DNA of 64,000 nucleotides from Corbicula japonica (lineage: Eukaryota; Mollusca; Bivalvia; Venerida; Cyrenidae). How positions within the stretch are numbered: position 1 is the first letter of the stretch; every line of letters begins with the position of its first letter. The notes under the pieces are model-generated. The model searched no databases, had not been told where the DNA came from, and was given only the letters and a program-made list of their open reading frames with translations. The position numbers and the translations under genes are program-made. Positions 46,078-57,637 of the stretch are shown here, piece after piece. The stretch spans positions 11,212,396 to 11,276,395 of the forward strand of contig JAZAYU010000009.1 of NCBI GenBank assembly GCA_038501625.1, written 5' to 3'.

Positions 46078-46317
46078 CTAACGGTCTATACCAAGCGGGT
46101 TTGAAACCGCGTCTTCCGGTTTGCAAAATCTGACTATGGGGCGCGACACGGGAAAAAGTACATTCGGACCGTTGACGAAAATAGAACCGAAGGTACCTTT
46201 CCCGTGGCGCGCCCCAATATCACTTTCATCATTGCAAAGTAAGGCTTTTTCTGATTGGACAATATGACTTGGATCCAGATTGCTTGCTTCTGGATTTAAA
46301 AACTGAAAAGCCGCCAT
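46078..46317 (-). CDS. Unrecognised 79-codon open frame in a GC-rich island
   Basis: On the minus strand the frame starts at 46317 in the context aaaATGGCGGC, a good initiation context, and runs 79 codons to TAG. The protein begins MAAFQFLNPEASNLDPSH; it has no recognised domain, signal peptide or membrane segment. The stretch 46000-46320 is clearly richer in G, C and CpG than its surroundings and lies just inside the hairpin at the left end of a possible large composite element. It may be the first exon of a gene carried by that element, a promoter-proximal open frame, or chance. I cannot assign a function. Confidence 0.2.
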   Translation of the reverse strand: MAAFQFLNPEASNLDPSHIVQSEKALLCNDESDIGARHGKGTFGSIFVNGPNVLFPVSRPIVRFCKPEDAVSNPLGIDR

Positions 46318-46835
46318 TTTGTTTCTCGATTCACATTATCAGAAGTTCTGATTCCATATGTTAGATAACAATTAAGATTGAACTCGCCCTAAAAATCAGG
46401 TAAATAAGTTTCTACAATGATTAAAACCTAATATTGTCACATAGTTAGAGTCTAACTGTAGACTTCACAGTACTGTAGTGATGAGCATTACGGTAGTTGT
46501 TCGAAATTTGGTAAATTGCAGTGACACCGGTTTCCACGACATTCTAAACATTGGAATTTTACTACGTTTTTATTTATTTTTTTACTGAAATCATCAACAA
46601 GAACAGTAAGTTTAACATTGCAGATTAGATGGTAATATCGATTGCTTTCGTTTTAATTTGGTGTGGGAAAGTGATAAGGTATTACGTTGAAATTAACTCT
46701 GGACAGAACTGGTCAAATGAAATCTGACCACAATTTTTGAAGATACAAGTGTTTTCATGATCAGGACTTGAACCCAAAGTTTGCAGATTAAGCATAAAGC
46801 TACTCTGCTAATATAAGTTGTTTGAGGCATGGTAA

Positions 46836-47390
46836 AGCTGTGTTTACCAAATGCTATCTGAATAATGCTTCATTAACAACAAAAAGAAATTTTTAGAGCT
46901 GCCTTTCCAAAAAAAAATGAGGCATATTCTAGAATTATTTAAATAAGAAGCACGGCGAAGCCGTGTTAACCACTTATTATTTATTTCAGATTTTAGGAAT
47001 AACTGCTCAGCAGAGGTGTAGAAATTTTGTTTTACCCACTTTAAATAGGAAGCACGGCGAAGCCGTGTTTACCACTAATTGTTTATTTCAGATTTTAGGA
47101 ATAATTGCTCTGTCAGAGGTGTAGAAATTTTCTTTGACCCAATCGCCTTACAGGTTGAGTGAATGAGCAAGTGACAGAAAGTACACTTGCTCTTACATTT
47201 TAAATAAAATACTCTCTGTAAAGCTTTGTTTACCAATTTATGCTATCTGAATAATGCTTCATTTACAACAAATAAAAATTATTAGAGCTACATTTCATTA
47301 AAAAAATGAGGCATAGTGTTGAATGATTTAAATAGGAATCACGGGAAGACGAGTTTACCAGTAATTATTTATTTCAGATTTTTACCGGAC
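46836..47390. repeat. Block with repeated cacggcgaagccgtg hairpins
   Basis: The sequence accaaatgctatctgaataa ... aatgaggcatattctag ... aagcacggcgaagccgtgtt is repeated about 380 bases later in diverged form. The hairpin part with ttatttcagattttaggaat is also duplicated locally at 47050. The stem cacggc-gaa-gccgtg has the same gaa loop as the hairpin at 46030. Confidence 0.75.
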
Positions 47391-48830
47391 AGGTCGGACA
47401 GTCCGGCGACTTTAAAGAAGTCTGTCACTAAGAAAAATAAATTAAGTCATTGGAATGTATATGCATGTATAGGCAAATAATATCATTTATAAATTTTGTT
47501 TTTTGTAATTTGTATTTCAGTTTGAAGTATACATATAAAAGATGCCTGACAAATCTGGTTCAAATAGCATGAAACTGGAATAGGAGAAAAATAAGACTAC
47601 TGGATAGGTAATTTTTTTTAATTTACCTGTAATAAACTGTACAAACACTCAAACAGCACAGAATCTGCCCTTCCTTTACATGCCTTTGCATGGCTGGACA
47701 AACCCACTAGCCCGACGCCTTGGACAAGCTGAAAATTGTATCGGACAATCTCAAAATATCTGATTGCTTGTCTGTGGGCAAGCTCAATTTTTTTAGTGTA
47801 GACTAGTTTAAACGTTAATTTGATATGCGCCATTCTCTTTTATGCATATCATATTACAACAGCAATAAGTTTATTACAAAATAACATGTTTTGAGATCTA
47901 TTTTAACATTATCAAGCCCCCCATGTAATGGTTTCTCTTGAATTTCCTGTTTCTTTCTTTACTGTTAATACTGACAGAATTTGCTTATTTGGGCAAAAGT
48001 GGGACTACATTGTAGCTGAAATGTTTACCCAGCTAGTTTTAGACTACATTTCAGTTACTAAAAAATCTTAATTTGTCCAGCCCTGCTACGGTGTACCATA
48101 ATCTCTGGCATATTCACACAAAATCACCCGAACATGCCAAATTTTTGGAAGACACAGAATCAAACGCCACAAAGTTTCTCTGCAGACCATGTTGTAAATA
48201 CATTATGGGTCCCTTTGGTCACTTATTTAATCCTTTATTTAGTGGATAAATCTCATAATCTTGTTCACGTTTTTTAGAAAGAAAACAATGCTGTTTTAGT
48301 TTTCACAGTCAATAACTTAACATGCTTCATGGACACACCTTTTTAGCACAAATGGTCAGCCCATGTAAATCCAGATCAGATGGCATATATGTAGATTCAG
48401 ATCAGCTGGCACATCTTTATGAGGTCTTAAATGTGATAACACTCTGGAATTAAAGCTGGCATGAAATGTTCCATCATTTCCATCTTCCTTTTATGTGATT
48501 TTAATAAAAAGACCTTACATGTAATAAATAAATTATGGCAACAGTATGAATTGTTCACTGTTAACTGCAACAGCAATTTATGTACATCTTCATAAGCCAC
48601 AAAAGGTACTGTATAACTGAATTACTAGTTATCAGCAAAGATTTAAAATCAAACTTTTTTTTTTCAGAGATGTGTATCACCAAGATTATGAAGCCTATAG
48701 ATACTTATGCAGAATTGGTAGACAGCTAGGGCACAGAATATGAACATTAACATAGTAAACAGATAAAAGGTTTGCATAAATTTTCTTTATTTTCATTTAT
48801 TAAAGCTGCATGAATGTATAATAGCAGGGT
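47391..48830. other. Stretch with little recognisable content
   Basis: A short TTAA-type MITE fragment (catgtaaatccagatcagat) lies at 48360. A pyrimidine tract ending cag at 48667 precedes a 17-codon open frame, which I did not accept as an exon. Confidence 0.4.
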
Positions 48831-48835
48831 TGGCC

Positions 48836-48925
48836 TATTGACTGGTCAATTGAGTATTGAGCGGGCCGGTGGTCAATAGTGGTCATAACTGGTCAATGCT
48901 GGTCATTACTGGTCAATTTTGTTCA
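48836..48925. repeat. actggtcaat short tandem repeat
   Basis: Seven or so imperfect copies of actggtcaat / agtggtcata in about 90 bases. Confidence 0.7.
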
Positions 48926-49098
48926 CAACAAAACTGTCCAAAGTGTTCTTTAAATCATTCAAAATCCTTTAGGCCCTTACAATAGCCCCTGTATTGGTCT
49001 AAGTGGTACTTCATTTATGGTTTATTATTGGATAAGCTTTAAATAAACACAACTTCTTAATTGGTATGTGCCTATGTTCAATAAGCAAAAGAAATCAT

Positions 49099-49260
49099 GG
49101 GCGGATCTAGCGGGGGGGTCGGGGGGGTCTGGACCCCCCCTGGAATTATCCGGACCCCCCTGAAAAATATGGTGATATTAAATTTCGTTGGATATATAAC
49201 ACATTTAAAGTCATCATTTGGGCTTGGACCCCCCCAGGAAAAAAATCCTGGAGCCGCCCT
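49099..49260. mobile_element. G/C-tract MITE with short inverted ends (hAT-like)
   Basis: The left end gggcggatctag is the near-inverse of the right end ctggagccgccc. Long G and C runs (gcgggggggtcggggggg; ggaccccccc) lie just inside. I recall this as a widespread invertebrate MITE; an 8-bp target duplication is not clear. Confidence 0.6.
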
Positions 49261-49440
49261 TGGAAATGTATGTCTTAATATTTTAAATCAATTTTAACTG
49301 TCGACAAATGAATTTATAAAAGCCTTAAGATATAAAATTATTTTTGAAGATAAATTAATTTGCGGTTGATTTTAATATTTCAGGAAAACAGCTTCACATG
49401 AAATGCTGTGGGAATACCAGGTTAACTGTTCTAGACAGTA

Positions 49441-50515
49441 GAGGAAAGAGAAGGAGAGCTATCTGATCCAGTTATTACGAATTTCAGTGTTCCACAGGGA
49501 TCCATATTAGGACCAAAATACTTTACGATGTATACCAAGCAAGTCGAAAACATGACTATCACAGTTGGTGAGACATCTATTTTAGCTTCAAATGACAGCA
49601 TCAGAAATCTTGGGGCTCACTTCACACCACAAATGGACATGGAGAAACATGTCAACACTGTCTGTAGATCTGCCTACCACCAGCTGAGAATCATCGGATG
49701 CATACGGAATTACATTACAACCAATGCTACAAAAACATTAGTTAATTGTCTAGTAACATCAAAGCTTAACTATTGTAATTCATTGCTCTTCGGTATTCCA
49801 AAACTGACAATGAATAAACTACAATGGGTTCAGAATACAGCTGCCAGAATCTTGACAAAAACTCCTGGTCATGACCTTAAAACACCAGTGTTCAAGGAAC
49901 TTCATTGGCTACCAATATGTCAACGGATCGATTACAAGGTCCTACTATACACTTACAAGGCTCTCCATGGACAGTGCCCACAGTACATTATTGACTTATT
50001 GTGTGTGTACCGACCAGCTAGAGACCTTTGTTCTAGCAGTTCTTTAACACTTTTAGTACCACATACCAGAACTGTGACTTTCGGAAACAGTAGCTTTAGC
50101 CATGCTGCACCAAGGTTATGGAATGCACTGCCAGAGTTAGTTAGAACTGCACAGACACTTGACACTTTCAAAAGACAGCTAAAACACACCCTTTCCGCTC
50201 ATACTATGTATAATGTTGATTAACTGGATATATTAACAATCATAAGATATTGGGTTGATTTTGAACGGAGAGTGATGCTATAATGTGTTATCTACACATC
50301 AACGCACTTGTTTTTTTTTAACTTTCTACTATGTTTTTCATGCAAACTTTTTTATCCAAGTTTTATTTTTTTTTATTTCTTTTATTTTAATTTTTTTCTC
50401 TATGTTTTATTTGCCCATGCTTAATTAATTCTTATTGTATTATATTGCTATATCTTGCTTGTTGTAAAGCACTTTTGAATATATGAAAAGAGTGCTATAT
50501 TAATCTGGACTAATT
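49441..50515 (+). mobile_element. L2/CR1-type non-LTR retrotransposon 3' end, internally deleted
   Basis: A frame open from 49441 to the TAA at 50221 encodes the C-terminal part of a LINE reverse transcriptase. Near the start lies the motif NFSVPQGSILGP (RT block 4). It runs directly into a segment beginning DSIRNLGAHF, so the following catalytic block with the YxDD motif is missing: an internal deletion. Then come the thumb-like region with KLNYCNSLLFGIP, the HWLPICQRIDYKVLLYTYKA motif and the end motif APRLWNALPELVR, typical of L2/CR1/jockey-group ORF2 C-termini. The non-coding tail ends with gtaaagcactttt near 50464 followed by agtgctata, the usual 3' stem motif of this group. The 5' part is absent, as in 5'-truncated copies. 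It cannot encode an active enzyme. Confidence 0.9.
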
Positions 50516-51139
50516 TGAATGTGTCATTCTATTTAGATAATAAATTTCTCTACTGTCACTAAGTGCCTTTTAACTAAGAGTTTACAGGAAAACTGGTGCA
50601 TTCAACATCTCAAAGGATTCTTCCAAACTTCACAGAATCATTCAGCTCACTAAGATGTAGTGTTTCATCTATTATGATTCAAATTTCTACATTATTTTAT
50701 ATTCAATACCATAACAAATAATTTGGTATTTAATATTGAAAATCAAATTATAACATGTTTAGTAGCAAAATGTTTCTTATTTTAAAAACAATATATATGT
50801 GATACTTAAAATGTTCACTTATGAAATTAGTATCAATTTCTTGTAAAAAATACTTATTTTGTAAATTGTTAACAAGAAATATTCTTATTACTCTTCATGA
50901 TTTTTGACAGTAAGGTTAGTAATGTAAATTGAGAACCTGAAGCCAGACTTGTTGATTGATATCTGATTAAATATATTTTATTTCCTTTGAATTGTAAGGA
51001 ACTATCACATGTTATCAATCTGACGCTTTTATCACATATTGTTTACATGTGCTTTAGGTCTTACTTTTCTTAATCGGTCAAAATCTCAATTGTTAGGTTG
51101 TAAATGTCAATTTTTGAAAAAGGTATATAAACAGAATTT

Positions 51140-51300
51140 TCTAGGTAAACAACAACAAAAACTTTGTGAAGGAATTAGCTAAAACTTTGTGACTAAATTA
51201 AATAATACTTTGTGAAAATTTGTGAACTGTTAAAGGGGCTTTATGAACTTTAAAATTAAAAAGGGAAATTAAGCTAAAATTCTTAAGACATTACTTTGTG
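51140..51300. repeat. aactttgtga short repeat
   Basis: The ten-base motif aactttgtga or a close variant recurs at least five times in about 160 bases of AT-rich sequence. Confidence 0.55.
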
Positions 51301-51660
51301 AATAAAAAATTATTAGTTGTAAAATTGTTATTGTGGATTTATTTTATAAACCGCAAATAAAAGCTTAGAAACCTTAAAAGACTTTGTGTAGAACAACCAC
51401 TCTGTGTAAGACAACAATAAACCCGTGTAACACCAGCTGTTCAAATAAGCGCTCACCGCAGAACAAGAGATTAACATCGCAAAAGTCGTTATACACCAAA
51501 AGCTCTTCATAATACATCTTACAACCTTGATCAGCTTTGTTTAAAAGTAAAACAACAAATGATGATTTGTTTCTTTATTTTACTGTTAAACATTCGATAC
51601 ACATCTCTTGAAATTCGTCGATTCCGAGAGAGGCAGTGCCTTAGTTCATATTAATTATAT

Positions 51661-51790
51661 AGTTTGTGACTTAAAATTTGGTCGCAATAAACATTTTACT
51701 CATATAATTCATGACATTAAATTTGTCTCAATATACATAATATAGTTATTGACATTCGATTTGGTCTCAATAACACAATATAAGTATGGT
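51661..51790. repeat. catgacattaaatttggtct minisatellite, right block
   Basis: Three units (gtgacttaaaatttggtcgc; catgacattaaatttgtctc; ttgacattcgatttggtctc) match the block at 45671-45905. Confidence 0.8.
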
Positions 51791-52070
51791 ATTTTAGAAT
51801 GAGCAACACTCTGAACCATTTCAGTAGTCCCCTGGCCAATACATGTAAATGAAATGATGGAAAACAGGCATAACTGTATAATTGTCTGGCTTGTCTGAGA
51901 CATTGTCATCTGATACTATTATTTTTGTAGCTTGCCACAAAGATGTCTTTTCTGATTAGATTATAAATATAGAATATATGATTTGAGTAATGTCATTTTC
52001 AGATAATGTTGGCACTTGTTGGCTTCTGTTGAATGTCTTTTCTGGGAAAGTCTTGTGATTGAAGACAAGG

Positions 52071-52190
52071 TTCCAAAGTATGGAAACCAGTCTCAGGTAT
52101 CTGATTGGCTGAAATGGCAACCAGTCGCCATTTCAGCCAATCAGATGCTTGATATTTTAGACTGGTTTCCAAGTTCACTTAAAGAACCTT
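52071..52190. mobile_element. Fold-back MITE with 10-bp flanking direct repeat
   Basis: A full palindrome with catttcagccaatcagatgc core. The ten bases gaagacaagg occur immediately on both sides (52061-52070 and 52191-52200), the best candidate target-site duplication for this family in the window. Confidence 0.88.
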
Positions 52191-52253
52191 GAAGACAAGG
52201 ATAGAAACCCAATGGATTTCTTGAGGGCAGTTAAACCTGATCTTTGTTACTGT

Positions 52254-52478
52254 TTTAACTCCATATATAAGCATTTTAACACTTGTGTGACCAGTGTAGG
52301 TCCTGGTCATCTAGCACACATCCATGCCATCTGATCTAGATCTGCATCTTGGTCAGGAATAACCTAAGGAATCTTAAAGCAAACAGTGTAGATCCTGATC
52401 GAATGGCATGAATGTAACGGCTGATCTGGATATATGCTGTTCGTACACGCAAAAAGGTGAATATGTGGAGTAAAAAAA
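52254..52478. mobile_element. TTAA-type MITE
   Basis: Left ttaactccatatataagc, right atgtggagtaaaa; both hairpins present, ends eroded. Confidence 0.8.
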
Positions 52479-53285
52479 AACTAATTGTGAAATATATGAT
52501 CATGTAACCTGAATCAAATCCAACAATCATGACCACAAGTATTTTAATGGTTTCAACAAGAAAGAAGTATGTTTTGTCATAAAACACTGCAGTACTCAAT
52601 AAAGCTTAGGCTGTTAGACCAGCCCGAGACGTCACCGGCACTGATTTAAGATCACAGTGTTTGATTTATGGTCAAACACATTCTTTTACAGTTATGCAAA
52701 ATATGGCTGATGCAGTCGGTAAATTCAAAATAACTCCTGTATCTGATAAACCATTGACATATATTAATGACAATTTTGTGTAAATTAAACTTGGAGAATT
52801 TAGTTTAAAATGTAAATTATGATACGTAATAATGTATAATACCAATTTAAAAGTCATAATTCTGTTTCACCTGAAGTCTTGTCTTGACTGTATGTTAGTC
52901 ACTGTGTATTTTGTAAAACACTTATGGCAGTTCTGAATTTCCAAGTCTTCCGAAAATGGACATTTTATAGATATTAACTAAAATGACTGTGTAAAAAAAT
53001 GTAATTATTATTTATTAATGTAAATAAAAGTGAGACAGAGAAAAGTTTATACCTAATTATGATAAACATTCTCATTACAAAATCAGAAATTGAACAATGA
53101 ACAATTTTATAATTATAGTATATAATTTCACACGGCAAGTGTAATGACCATGTAATTATGTCTAAATGACTGATTTAGTATAACAATAATAATAATCAAA
53201 ATAATATCAGTGTTCAGGGGTATTTAACAATTAAATAGTAATGTTTAGATGGCTTTATTAGGACAACATTCAGCATTGCTTTTCT
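52479..53285. other. Stretch without recognised features
   Basis: AT-rich; minus-strand open frames at 52336-52599 and 52672-52857 show no domain. Confidence 0.4.
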
Positions 53286-53289
53286 CTGG

Positions 53290-53625
53290 TTAAAAAACAT
53301 CATTGTCACCCAGTATTTGAAAAACATAGACTGTCACCCAGCGGTTGAAAAACATTGACTGTCACCCAGCGATTGAAAATCATTGACTGTCACCCAGCAG
53401 TTGAAAATATTGACTGCCACCCAGCAGTTGAAAAACATTGATTGTCACCTAGCGATTGAAAAACATTGACTCTCACCTAGCAATTGAAAAACATTGACTA
53501 TTTGACTCTCTCCCAGCGGTTGAAAAGCGTTGACTGTCACCCAGCGATTGAAAAACATTAACTGTCACCCAATGGTTAAAAAACATTTATTGTTGACCAA
53601 CAGTTGAAAAACATTTGTCACCCTT
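53290..53625. repeat. 28-bp minisatellite, about 12 units
   Basis: Units read ttgaaaaacattgactgtca plus cccagcgg, with drift in the last bases and one longer unit near 53500. Confidence 0.9.
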
Positions 53626-53671
53626 GCTGGACATTGAAAATAACTCATACAGCTTGGAAATACTGTTTAGC

Positions 53672-53880
53672 CTTTTACTCAATATACCTTTTATCACCTC
53701 TGCAACCAGTGGTGATTCAGATCAGCCAGCACATCCATGCTGTCTTGATCAGGATCTGTACTGTCGCTTTTTGTTCATAAAAACCTAATAAATCAAAAGC
53801 AATTTCATATGGCACGGATATGCAAGCTGATCTTGATCAACACTCACTGTTTAACCATGTAATAAAGGATAAATATTTAA
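53672..53880. mobile_element. TTAA-type MITE, degenerate
   Basis: Left ccttttactcaatatacc, both hairpin cores, right gtaataaaggataaatattt; the second hairpin is eroded. Confidence 0.7.
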
Positions 53881-55420
53881 CAACATTAACTTAATGCTAA
53901 ACCTGCACATATTGCAAGTCCTCGGAAGCAGTGCTGTGAACTCTAATGCGTGCTTCGTCAGAATCATTTTGACAGTTATGTACATTATGTGACAGCGAAT
54001 TGGACAGTTGATTAAAATGGTAAATTTCTAACATCATGAAGATGCTGTAAACACTTCATGAATGAGCGAGCGAATGTATGAATGACTGGTGGTGAATGTT
54101 GTGTAACCATTTGTTAATAAAATTAATGCGCAAAAAATGAGCGGAAAATATTTATCTAATGTATGAACCGGTAAATGGAGCAGAGGTATAAAGTCTAATT
54201 TTTTTTGGCTCATAAAAAGTGCACACATGAAAAGGTTGTTAAAAATCCCTAGATAATTTTTGTAGTTAACTTGCACAGTTGCGAACATTAAATGTATGAT
54301 TGAATGTCATAAATGTCAAAATATTGATTCAGAAACTTCTTTATTGTTACTTTCTATTTTATACTTCTTTTAAATTTGATCCAGCACAGTTGGGATGGGA
54401 AAATCCTGAAACTGTTTCAGCCTGGTAATGAGGTTGAGCCCAAAAGGAGTTCCATTTTTCCAGATTTTCCCCTCTGAACTAGGTGCATCCATGAAAAATC
54501 CAGATTTTCCTATCAAAATCCGGTGCATCCATGAAACATGGCATGTGAAGCATTATGTGTTTGGAGGATTTAGGGTAAGGGTGATTTATTGCCAGTTGTA
54601 AATGATGTTAGTTTGGCAGAGGAAACAACAGTCTGTCAGTTGATTGTGTTAGCTAATGTAGATAATGAGCAGTTATGATTTTTCTGTAAATCTACCTGTC
54701 TCAGTCCACCAGCATAATCAATATATTTGTATGGCATTTTTGCATTGTTCCAACACAATGGAGTTTAAACAAAGGATATTTTTAAATGGTGGACATTCTA
54801 AGAAATAAAAGGATGATTTCATTCTTGCAAAATCAGTTTTTCAACAGTGTCAGCCATAGCACACAATGGAGTTTTAAACAAAGGATATTTTAAAATCTTG
54901 GAAAAAGGGATTTTCATTAACTTGGGTCAGCTGACATTTGCTTTGTTTTTTTATTAATTGGATGTTAAATTAGTGAAATTTTTAGAGAACATCTCTTAAA
55001 ATTTATCAGTCTTTTTTTTTTATAGCATATCAATTTATGCAGGCATTTCATATTTTACTTTTGAGTTTTTAGAAGTCCTATTTTTGGTAGTTCAGATTAA
55101 GTGAAAACACTTGAACTAAGACCATGGAAGTTGATAAAATGGATTTATTTATTACATGAAGTAATATGAAGTGGTTTTTTTTAGAAAGGAAATTTATAAT
55201 TGTGAAATTAAATCATAAAAATATTGTGTTGATATTTGCATTAGAAGCCCAGTACATACTGTTTCAACAAGTAAAGGGAGAGGTAACATCACAAAAATGT
55301 CTTGGTTTATACTAGTAACAAACAAGAACTGAGTTTATGTGCAACATTTATGTGCAAAGTCCACATAAGGCATTTCATTGCACCAAGTTTATCTTCAGAA
55401 TCCTACAACTAAAATTGTCT
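53881..55420. other. Stretch with only small local duplications
   Basis: ccagattttcc with ggtgcatccatgaaa is duplicated at 54455-54540, and aatggagtttaaacaaaggat recurs with one extra t at 54759 and 54867. Nothing else is recognised. Confidence 0.45.
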
Positions 55421-55424
55421 TCAG

Positions 55425-56195
55425 TGTGTATGCCAGCATCTGTGCACCAAGTTAACCAACAAGTCATCTGATTTACCTCTAGCATTTTGTGCACCAACTT
55501 CATCTCCAGCATCTGTGCACCAAGCAAGTTTACCTACAACATCTATGCATTTAACTCAAGCATCTGTGCAACAAGTTTACCTACAGCTGTGCATTTACCT
55601 CTATCTTCCATGCACCAAGTTCATCTCTAGCATTTGTGCACCAAGCAAGTTTACCTACAACATCTATGCATTTAACTCTAGCAACAAGTTTACCTACAGC
55701 TGTGCATTTACCTCTATCATCTGTGCACCATGTTCAACTCTAGCAGCTGTGCACCAAGCAAGTTTACCTACAACATCTATGCATTTAACTCTAGCATCTG
55801 TGCAACAAGTTTACCTACAGCTGTGCATTTACCTCTATCATCTGTGCATCATGTTCAACTCTAGCATCTGTGCACCAAGCAAGTTTACCTACAACATCTA
55901 TGCATTTAACTCTAGCATCTGTGCAACAAGTTTACCTACAGCTGTGCATTTACCTTATCTTCCATGCAACAAGTTCAATTCCAACATCTGTGCACCAAGC
56001 AAGTTTACCTACAACATCTATGCATTTAACTTTAGCATCTGTGCAACAAGTTTACCTACAGCTGTGCATTTCCCTTATCTTCCATGCAACAAGTTCAATT
56101 CCAACATTCTGTGCACCAAGCAAGTTTACCTACAACATCTATGCATTTAACTTTAGCATCTGTGCAACAATTTTGTTTCAAGCATCTGTGCACTA
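55425..56195. repeat. 120-bp satellite with internal catctgtgcaccaag sub-repeats
   Basis: The major unit contains gtgcaccaagcaagtttacc, tacaacatctatgcatttaa, gcaacaagtttacctacagc and tgtgcatttacctctatc. Unit starts near 55521, 55646, 55756, 55876, 55996 and 56117 give about 120 bp. A shorter sub-repeat of about 24 bp built on catctgtgcaccaagttca leads into it. The 211-codon open frame is a translation of the array. Confidence 0.93.
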
Positions 56196-56199
56196 AGTG

Positions 56200-57540
56200 T
56201 CTTTACAGCAATGTTGCCAGCCCTCAGGCAGGATTAGAAAAACAAATTTCGAGATTTTATGAGAAACAGCTTCTAGATATCTGTTGGGCTAGTTGCCTTA
56301 ATTATAGCCTTTCTCGGCTGGTCAACCCAATCAAATTGATCTTAATAAGAAGAATTACTAATGGCTTTTCTGTGCATGGCTTCTTCATCCAATTTGTAAG
56401 AGATTTTTTCCACAAAGTGAGATAAGGAGCACTTCTGTCAAAAAAACTGACAATTTATGTCTAGACCAAGTACGGGTGCTTTTATCTTTCATGAGCAGTT
56501 TTAGTCAGCTTGTATGGGTTATTGTAACGAGACTTATGAAATATGCAGCTGTTTTAACAATGCTCCAGTGGGTAATAGTATCCTGGTAGTCCTCATGTCA
56601 AAATAAATATTTCAAGAAATTCAAAGCCACAGGGAACTGACTTCTCCATTTTTCTCCACAAATTTATCCAAAGGCACAGGAATTTCGCCGAGTTTTTTCC
56701 TACAGAACTCCATTAAATGTTGTTAGGTAATTTACGGAAATTGTTTTGTTCCAATTTAAATATCGATTTTTGATACGGAGATAGTGGCAGTGGACTTTTT
56801 TTTCCTGAAGATTGAAAATGATCTTTTACTGACTAAGAATATTGTTTTCTTGAAAAATGATTTATGTTATGAGACTTCAAGCATCAGGATGTTGTAAATG
56901 GAAGAAAAAATGAGTAATTGTTCTGAGCGTCACTGGTAGCTGTTAGGACAAAAATATCAGGAAATTTCGCAGACTCGTTGACTTTAAGAATAATTATAGT
57001 GTCATCGTTATAAAATTGCTCCCAGCACTGCAGATATGTTCTTAGAAAACTGGAAAAAACGGACAGTTTAAGAACGTGGATATACTAATTGGATTGTTCC
57101 GAATGTTAAAAACGCATAAATCTTGTACAAGGAAGTGATCTATTGTGAATGAAACTCTTGTGTATTACTTTAGGGATATAGTGATTGAATTAATCAAATT
57201 CATAGAGAACTTTCTTGATCAGTGTTTTCAAGGAGATTAGAGCCACAGTGAGTTAATGTTCTTCTTGCCTGGTCTTGTGCAAATAGGGTTAATATTAAAT
57301 AAAACTGCAGCTTCTTTGCTAACAAGGTGATTCAGATAATGTATTCTGGTGCCGTATTACAGATTTGTTCATAATTTTCACATGGCTGGTGCAAAAATAG
57401 AGCTTTTCTGAAAACCTTTTTAGGAACGTGATAAATATCATAACAGTTTCTAAGAATAATTATTGAAAATTTAAGTTTCATGGATAATTTATTTTTGTAA
57501 AGAAATTGAAGAATTGACATGAATATTTGCATTGTATGCT
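56200..57540. other. Stretch without recognised features
   Basis: AT-rich; no repeat family or exon signature identified. Confidence 0.4.
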
Positions 57541-57547
57541 TGTGATA

Positions 57548-57632
57548 ACCCTATATTCCATATATAAACTTTTATGGCATGGACAAAGAGTGTAGATCCT
57601 GATCAGACTGCATGACTGTGGACGCGGTAAAA
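57548..57632. mobile_element. TTAA-type MITE, left fragment
   Basis: ataaccctatattccatata and gtgtagatcctgatcagact are present; broken off just before the next, complete copy. Confidence 0.7.
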
Positions 57633-57637
57633 CCTGT

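Larger units (their letters stand above)
46003..51645. mobile_element. Possible large composite element E with pearl-like ends
   Basis: The left end is a long hairpin: cggaatcgac (46003-46012), a perfect stem of cgatttcgacgcgc with loop gaa, then gtcgattccg (46049-46058). The right end repeats gtcgattccg (51617-51626), preceded in both places by a gaaat stretch, followed by a small aggc-agt-gcct stem and ttagtt. This is the X-X'...X' plan of elements A-D. The same minisatellite flanks both sides. Inside are the minus-strand open frame at 46078, a repeated block at 46.8-47.4 kb, an hAT-like MITE and a LINE fragment. The extent is inference. Confidence 0.35.

Noticed and set aside
48668..48721. 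Exon after a strong pyrimidine tract (EMCITKIMKPIDTYAEL)
   Set aside because: The incoming phase would fit donor 35010, but the only donor (gtagac) is weak, leaves phase 0, and no domain similarity is visible.
49528..50223. Complete host gene of 231 codons
   Set aside because: HWLP, APRLWNALP and upstream VPQGSILGP motifs show that it is the end of a LINE reverse transcriptase; the ATG is internal to the RT frame.
55515..56150. 211-codon protein with repeated HQASLPTTSMHL
   Set aside because: Pure translation of the 120-bp satellite; three overlapping frames give similar repeats.
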